Positions 5,290 through 7,872 of a DNA stretch of 7,872 nt are shown piece by piece. The first letter of the stretch is position 1. Every line of letters begins with the position of its first letter. The stretch lies in NCBI GenBank assembly GCA_000438255.1, contig FR901942.1, positions 4,936 to 12,807 of the forward strand. The letters run 5' to 3'. Position numbers and translations under genes: made by a program. Under the pieces are notes generated by a model that saw only the letters and a program-made list of their open reading frames with translations, did no database searches and was not told where the DNA came from. The stretch is from Clostridium sp. CAG:389 (GTDB taxonomy: Bacteria; Bacillota; Clostridia; TANB77; CAG-508).

Positions 5290-6639
5290 ATGATAAATTT
5301 AGAAGAAAAAACAATAACAGAATTAAAAGAATTAGCAAAAGAATATAACATAAAAAACATATCAAAATTAAAAAAAGAAGAATTAATACAAGTTTTAAGT
5401 ATGGTAATAGACAACAACAATTCAGACTATGAAGAAAATGAAACTACTAAAACATCACCTATAACAGAGAAAAGAAATGAGAATGAACAAGAATTATCAG
5501 GATATAAACTTACAAATGAAGGTGATGAAATAGTTGAAGGTATATTAGACATTTTACCAGATGGTTATGGATTTTTAAGAGGGGAAAATTACTTATCAAG
5601 TCCAAAAGATGTATATATCTCAGTAGTTCAAATAAGAAGATTCAAACTGGATACAGGTGATGTAATAAAAGGTATTTCTAGATTTAAAGAAGGTGAAAAA
5701 TTCCCATCATTAATATTTGTTGGAGAAGTTAATGGAGAATCACCAGAAAAAGCAGCTAGAAGAAAAAGATTTGATGAATTAACACCAATATATCCAAATG
5801 AAAGAATCAGACTAGAAACAGATAGTAAAGAATATGCAATGAGAATAATTGACTTAATGTCACCAATAGGAAAAGGACAAAGAGGAATGATTGTTGCTCC
5901 ACCAAAAGTTGGTAAAACTACTTTATTAAAGAAAATTGCAAACAGTATTTCAGAAAATAATCCAGAAGAAAAATTAATAGTTTTATTAATAGATGAAAGA
6001 CCAGAAGAAGTTACAGATATGAAACGTTCTATAAATGGTGAAGTTATTTATTCAACATTTGATGAATTACCAGAACACCATGTAAAAGTAGCTGAAATGG
6101 TATTAGAAAGAGCAAAAAGACTAGTAGAACAAGGTCAAGACGTTGTTATTTTATTAGACAGTATTACAAGACTTGCAAGAGCATACAACTTAACAATACC
6201 ATCTTCTGGAAGAACATTATCTGGTGGTTTAGACCCTGCTGCTTTACATAAACCAAAAAAATTCTTTGGTGCTGCTAGAAACATTGAATTTGGTGGAAGT
6301 CTTACAATCCTTGCTACTGCTTTGGTTGATACAGGTAGTAGAATGGATGATGTTATATTTGAAGAGTTCAAAGGTACTGGTAATATGGAAGTTCACTTAG
6401 ATAGAAAATTATCTGAAAAACGTATATTCCCAGCTATTGATATTAACAAATCTGGTACTAGACGTGAAGATTTATTACTTACTCCAAAAGAGAAAGAAAC
6501 TGTTTTTGCTTTGCGTAAAGCTATGAACAGTATGCCAGTAGCAGATGTTACTGAACAAGTTATCTCTATGATGGTTAAAACTTCAAATAATAAAGAATTT
6601 TTAGATAGTATTGATGATTATATTAAAAGATTTAAATAA
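5290..6639 (+). CDS. rho: Transcription termination factor Rho
   Basis: Rho is a hexameric ATP-driven RNA translocase that ends transcription. The 449-residue product has an N-terminal Rho_N/SAP-like helical domain (1-40), a polar linker (41-72) and a cold-shock-fold RNA-binding domain with DGYGFLR (91-97) and QIRRFKLDTGD (114-124). The RecA-like motor carries Walker A APPKVGKT (203-210), DERPEEVTD (235-243), Walker B VVILLD (285-290), the Q-loop region GGLDPAALHKPKKFFG (312-327) and GTGNMEVHLDR (362-372). All catalytic motifs appear intact. AGGAGG (5280-5285) lies 4 bases before the ATG. The gene has its own promoter and terminator, so it appears monocistronic. Its codons move from A-ending at the start to T-ending at the end. 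Confidence 0.98.
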   Translation: MINLEEKTITELKELAKEYNIKNISKLKKEELIQVLSMVIDNNNSDYEENETTKTSPITEKRNENEQELSGYKLTNEGDEIVEGILDILPDGYGFLRGENYLSSPKDVYISVVQIRRFKLDTGDVIKGISRFKEGEKFPSLIFVGEVNGESPEKAARRKRFDELTPIYPNERIRLETDSKEYAMRIIDLMSPIGKGQRGMIVAPPKVGKTTLLKKIANSISENNPEEKLIVLLIDERPEEVTDMKRSINGEVIYSTFDELPEHHVKVAEMVLERAKRLVEQGQDVVILLDSITRLARAYNLTIPSSGRTLSGGLDPAALHKPKKFFGAARNIEFGGSLTILATALVDTGSRMDDVIFEEFKGTGNMEVHLDRKLSEKRIFPAIDINKSGTRREDLLLTPKEKETVFALRKAMNSMPVADVTEQVISMMVKTSNNKEFLDSIDDYIKRFK

Positions 6640-6672
6640 AATTTAATATTTTAAATGTAAAAGGTTAGCATT

Positions 6673-6713
6673 AAATAGTAAGAAGTAAAGTCAAATTGCT
6701 TCTTACTATTTTT
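6673..6713 (+). terminator. Intrinsic terminator after rho
   Basis: A perfect 13-bp stem, AAATAGTAAGAAG (6673-6685) with CTTCTTACTATTT (6699-6711), and a 13-base loop, followed by T residues to 6713. The right arm merges with the T tract in the usual way. It lies 33 bases after the rho stop codon. Confidence 0.85.
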
Positions 6714-6723
6714 CTATCTTATT

Positions 6724-6989
6724 ATGAACAGAATAACACAAATACAACAAGAAAATCCTTATGATGAGTATGATATAGCAGGAACTAGGGCAGAATGGAA
6801 AGATATTCTGGCAGTTTATGTAGCCAAAGTAAGTAATGGCAATAATCAAGTTGAAATGATGACTTTAAGTAATGAAAAGGTAAATACTTTAAAAGAGATA
6901 TTTTGGGCAATGAGTATTTTGCAGAAGTAGTAAATGCCTATGGACAAACAGTTGCAAAAAGAAATATAATAGATGAAGAAATAAAATAA
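6724..6989 (+). pseudogene. Frameshifted remnant resembling a conjugative-element cell-wall hydrolase
   Basis: A 68-codon frame from ATG 6724 reads NPYDEYDIAGTRAEWKDILA and VYVAKV, then LKEIFWAM, and stops at TAG 6928-6930. From memory, the Asn-Pro-Tyr-x-Glu-Tyr-Asp-Ile-Ala-Gly-Thr-Arg-Ala-Glu-Trp-Lys-Asp stretch is characteristic of the large NlpC/P60- or CHAP-type hydrolases of clostridial integrative conjugative elements. There it is an internal segment of a protein of several hundred residues. The frame lacks a ribosome site and starts just after the rho terminator. A different frame stays open through the end of this stretch (NEYFAEVVNAYGQTVAKRN, to TAA 6987-6989), consistent with a frameshift or fusion of fragments. 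I read it as a decayed leftover of a mobile element. The tail's origin is unknown, and a small expressed protein cannot be excluded. Confidence 0.5.
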
Positions 6990-7161
6990 TATTTTAAATT
7001 TAAAATCGCACATTATACAAAAATATATATTTAATTTATAATTAATAAAACATTAAAATGAAAAAATTTAAAAATTTAATAAAATTTTAAATCTTTTTTA
7101 TATTTTTTTAGGTTATATTATATGTAAGCTAGTTTATAAAAGAAAGAAAGGAGGTATTTAC
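6990..7161. other. Very AT-rich intergenic gap before the sigma factor gene
   Basis: 172 bases, almost all A/T, with no gene. It holds a perfect 16-base palindrome, ATTTTAAATTTAAAAT (6991-7006), and a mainly A-T hairpin at about 7061-7097 followed by T-rich sequence to about 7110. TATATT or TATTAT near 7114-7121 could be the -10 of the sigma gene, but no good -35 is visible. A/T-only palindromes are likely by chance at this composition. Confidence 0.4.
7147..7154 (+). promoter_or_regulatory. Ribosome site that sets the TTG start of the sigma gene
   Basis: AAAGGAGG with a 7-base spacer to TTG 7162-7164. No ATG or GTG is comparably placed, so the strong site decides for the non-AUG start. Confidence 0.85.
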
Positions 7162-7689
7162 TTGGAAGATAAAGAATTAATCTATAAAATACAGCACGGA
7201 AATAAAGAATTATTAGAGATATTAATTGAGAAATATTATGATGATATTTATAGATTTTGTTATTATAAAACAGGAAATAGCTCACTTTCTTATGATTTAA
7301 CACAGGAAACATTCTTGAAATTGATTAAATATATAGGAACTTATAAACATAGAGGAAAATTTAAAAGTTATTTAATTACAATATCAATGAATGTATGTAA
7401 CACTTATTTTGACGAGAATAAAGTGGAGTTAGAAGAATTAGATGATAATCAAACTTATAAAGAAAATGATTCTAATGAATTATCAAGAATAGAACAAAAA
7501 AATTCAATTGATAAAGCATTAAAAGAGCTACCAGAAAAACAAAAAGAAGTAATTATTTTGAAGTATTATGAAGATTTGAAAATTAAAGATATATCTAAAA
7601 TACTTGATGAAAAAGTACCTACCATTAAATCAAGACTAAAGCAGGGAATAGAAAAATTGAGTAGGTATTTAGGAAAGGAGGACTTTTAA
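7162..7689 (+). CDS. ECF-type RNA polymerase sigma factor
   Basis: A 175-residue group IV (extracytoplasmic function) sigma-70 protein. Region 2 spans about 8-85, with LTQETFLKL (46-54) and the promoter-melting and -10 recognition part FKSYLITISMNVCNTYF (67-83). After an acidic linker (84-110) comes region 4, about 112-170, with LPEKQKEVIILKYYEDLK (123-140) and the helix-turn-helix DISKILDEKVPTIKSRLKQG (143-162). The length is typical and regions 1 and 3 are absent, as expected. Such factors direct polymerase to a small regulon, often for envelope stress, and usually control their own operon. Translation starts at TTG behind a strong ribosome site, which may limit output. The next gene begins 5 bases after the stop codon, as expected for a partner regulator. 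The regulon cannot be told. Confidence 0.92.
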   Translation: MEDKELIYKIQHGNKELLEILIEKYYDDIYRFCYYKTGNSSLSYDLTQETFLKLIKYIGTYKHRGKFKSYLITISMNVCNTYFDENKVELEELDDNQTYKENDSNELSRIEQKNSIDKALKELPEKQKEVIILKYYEDLKIKDISKILDEKVPTIKSRLKQGIEKLSRYLGKEDF

Positions 7690-7694
7690 ATTAG

Positions 7695-7872
7695 ATGGAT
7701 AAGTGGAGAGAAATTTTAAACAAAAGAGAATTGCCAAGTATAGATAAAAATAAAAAAAGGCAATCAATAGAAATATTAAAAATGAAAATAGCAAATACAG
7801 AAATAACAGTAAAGGAAAGCTATTTTGAAAAGATAAAAAGATATATTCCTTTTATGAGTAAAATTACTTTTC
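7695..7872 (+). CDS. Unidentified protein downstream of the sigma gene, candidate anti-sigma (3' truncated)
   Basis: ATG 7695 directly follows an in-frame TAG (7692-7694), so it is the first possible start. AAAGGAGG (7674-7681), inside the end of the sigma gene, lies 13 bases upstream. The 59 residues visible are charged and probably helical (KWREILNKRELPSIDKNKKR, then FEKIKRYIPFMSKITF) and end as hydrophobicity begins to rise, possibly near a first membrane segment. I recognise no domain and see no zinc-binding His-x3-Cys-x2-Cys motif. The role as anti-sigma factor or regulon partner is inferred only from position, translational proximity and the common pairing of ECF sigma genes with a membrane regulator. 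The gene runs off the window. Confidence 0.55.
   Translation, partial: MDKWREILNKRELPSIDKNKKRQSIEILKMKIANTEITVKESYFEKIKRYIPFMSKITF

Noticed and set aside
6991..7006. 16-base perfect palindrome as a protein-binding site
   Set aside because: It contains only A and T in an almost pure A/T region, so chance is a sufficient explanation.
7118..7312. Minus-strand open frame across the start of the sigma gene
   Set aside because: Antisense shadow of the sigma gene; no ribosome site or recognisable domain.

Overview
The window comes from an AT-rich, low-GC Gram-positive bacterium of clostridial type. Evidence: strong AGGAGG-type ribosome sites, the sporulation genes yabP and yabQ, A/T-ending codons almost throughout, and intrinsic terminators. 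The programmed frameshift at an in-frame TGA in prfB implies a standard code with TGA as stop. Most of the window is ordinary core chromosome, with a small mobile-element scar and an ECF sigma operon at the right end. I see no CRISPR array, tRNA or rRNA gene, or intact insertion sequence.

Layout. 1-290 is the C-terminal end of a SPASM-type radical SAM protein. prfB (RF2) follows at 295-1399 and needs a +1 frameshift at about 369. A calcineurin-like metallophosphoesterase (1420-2403) ends inside a hairpin. An aspartokinase follows (2466-3488) that is short and seems to have only one regulatory ACT unit. On the minus strand at 3543-3761 a 72-residue protein of unknown function has its own promoter, ribosome site and terminator, and is richer in G+C than its surroundings. 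The yabP-yabQ-divIC cluster (3953-5117) combines spore-coat/cortex functions with cell division. Then rho (5290-6639) has an extended -10 promoter and a leader of about 90 nt that is largely G-free and can fold. After the rho terminator, 6724-6989 is a frameshifted remnant resembling a conjugative-element cell-wall hydrolase. An AT-rich gap leads to an ECF-type sigma factor with a TTG start (7162-7689) and the beginning of a second gene (from 7695) that is a candidate sigma regulator by position only.

How the genes relate. prfB probably regulates itself by frameshifting, and rho may do so through its leader. yabP, yabQ and divIC are the usual Firmicutes neighbours, but the hup and rqcP (yabO) genes often found just upstream are not there. 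Long genes show a shift from A-ending codons at the 5' end to T-ending codons at the 3' end (counted for Ile in lysC and rho). No clearly new multi-gene system is visible. The best leads are the small minus-strand unit, the rho leader, the short aspartokinase and the sigma operon cut by the window edge.
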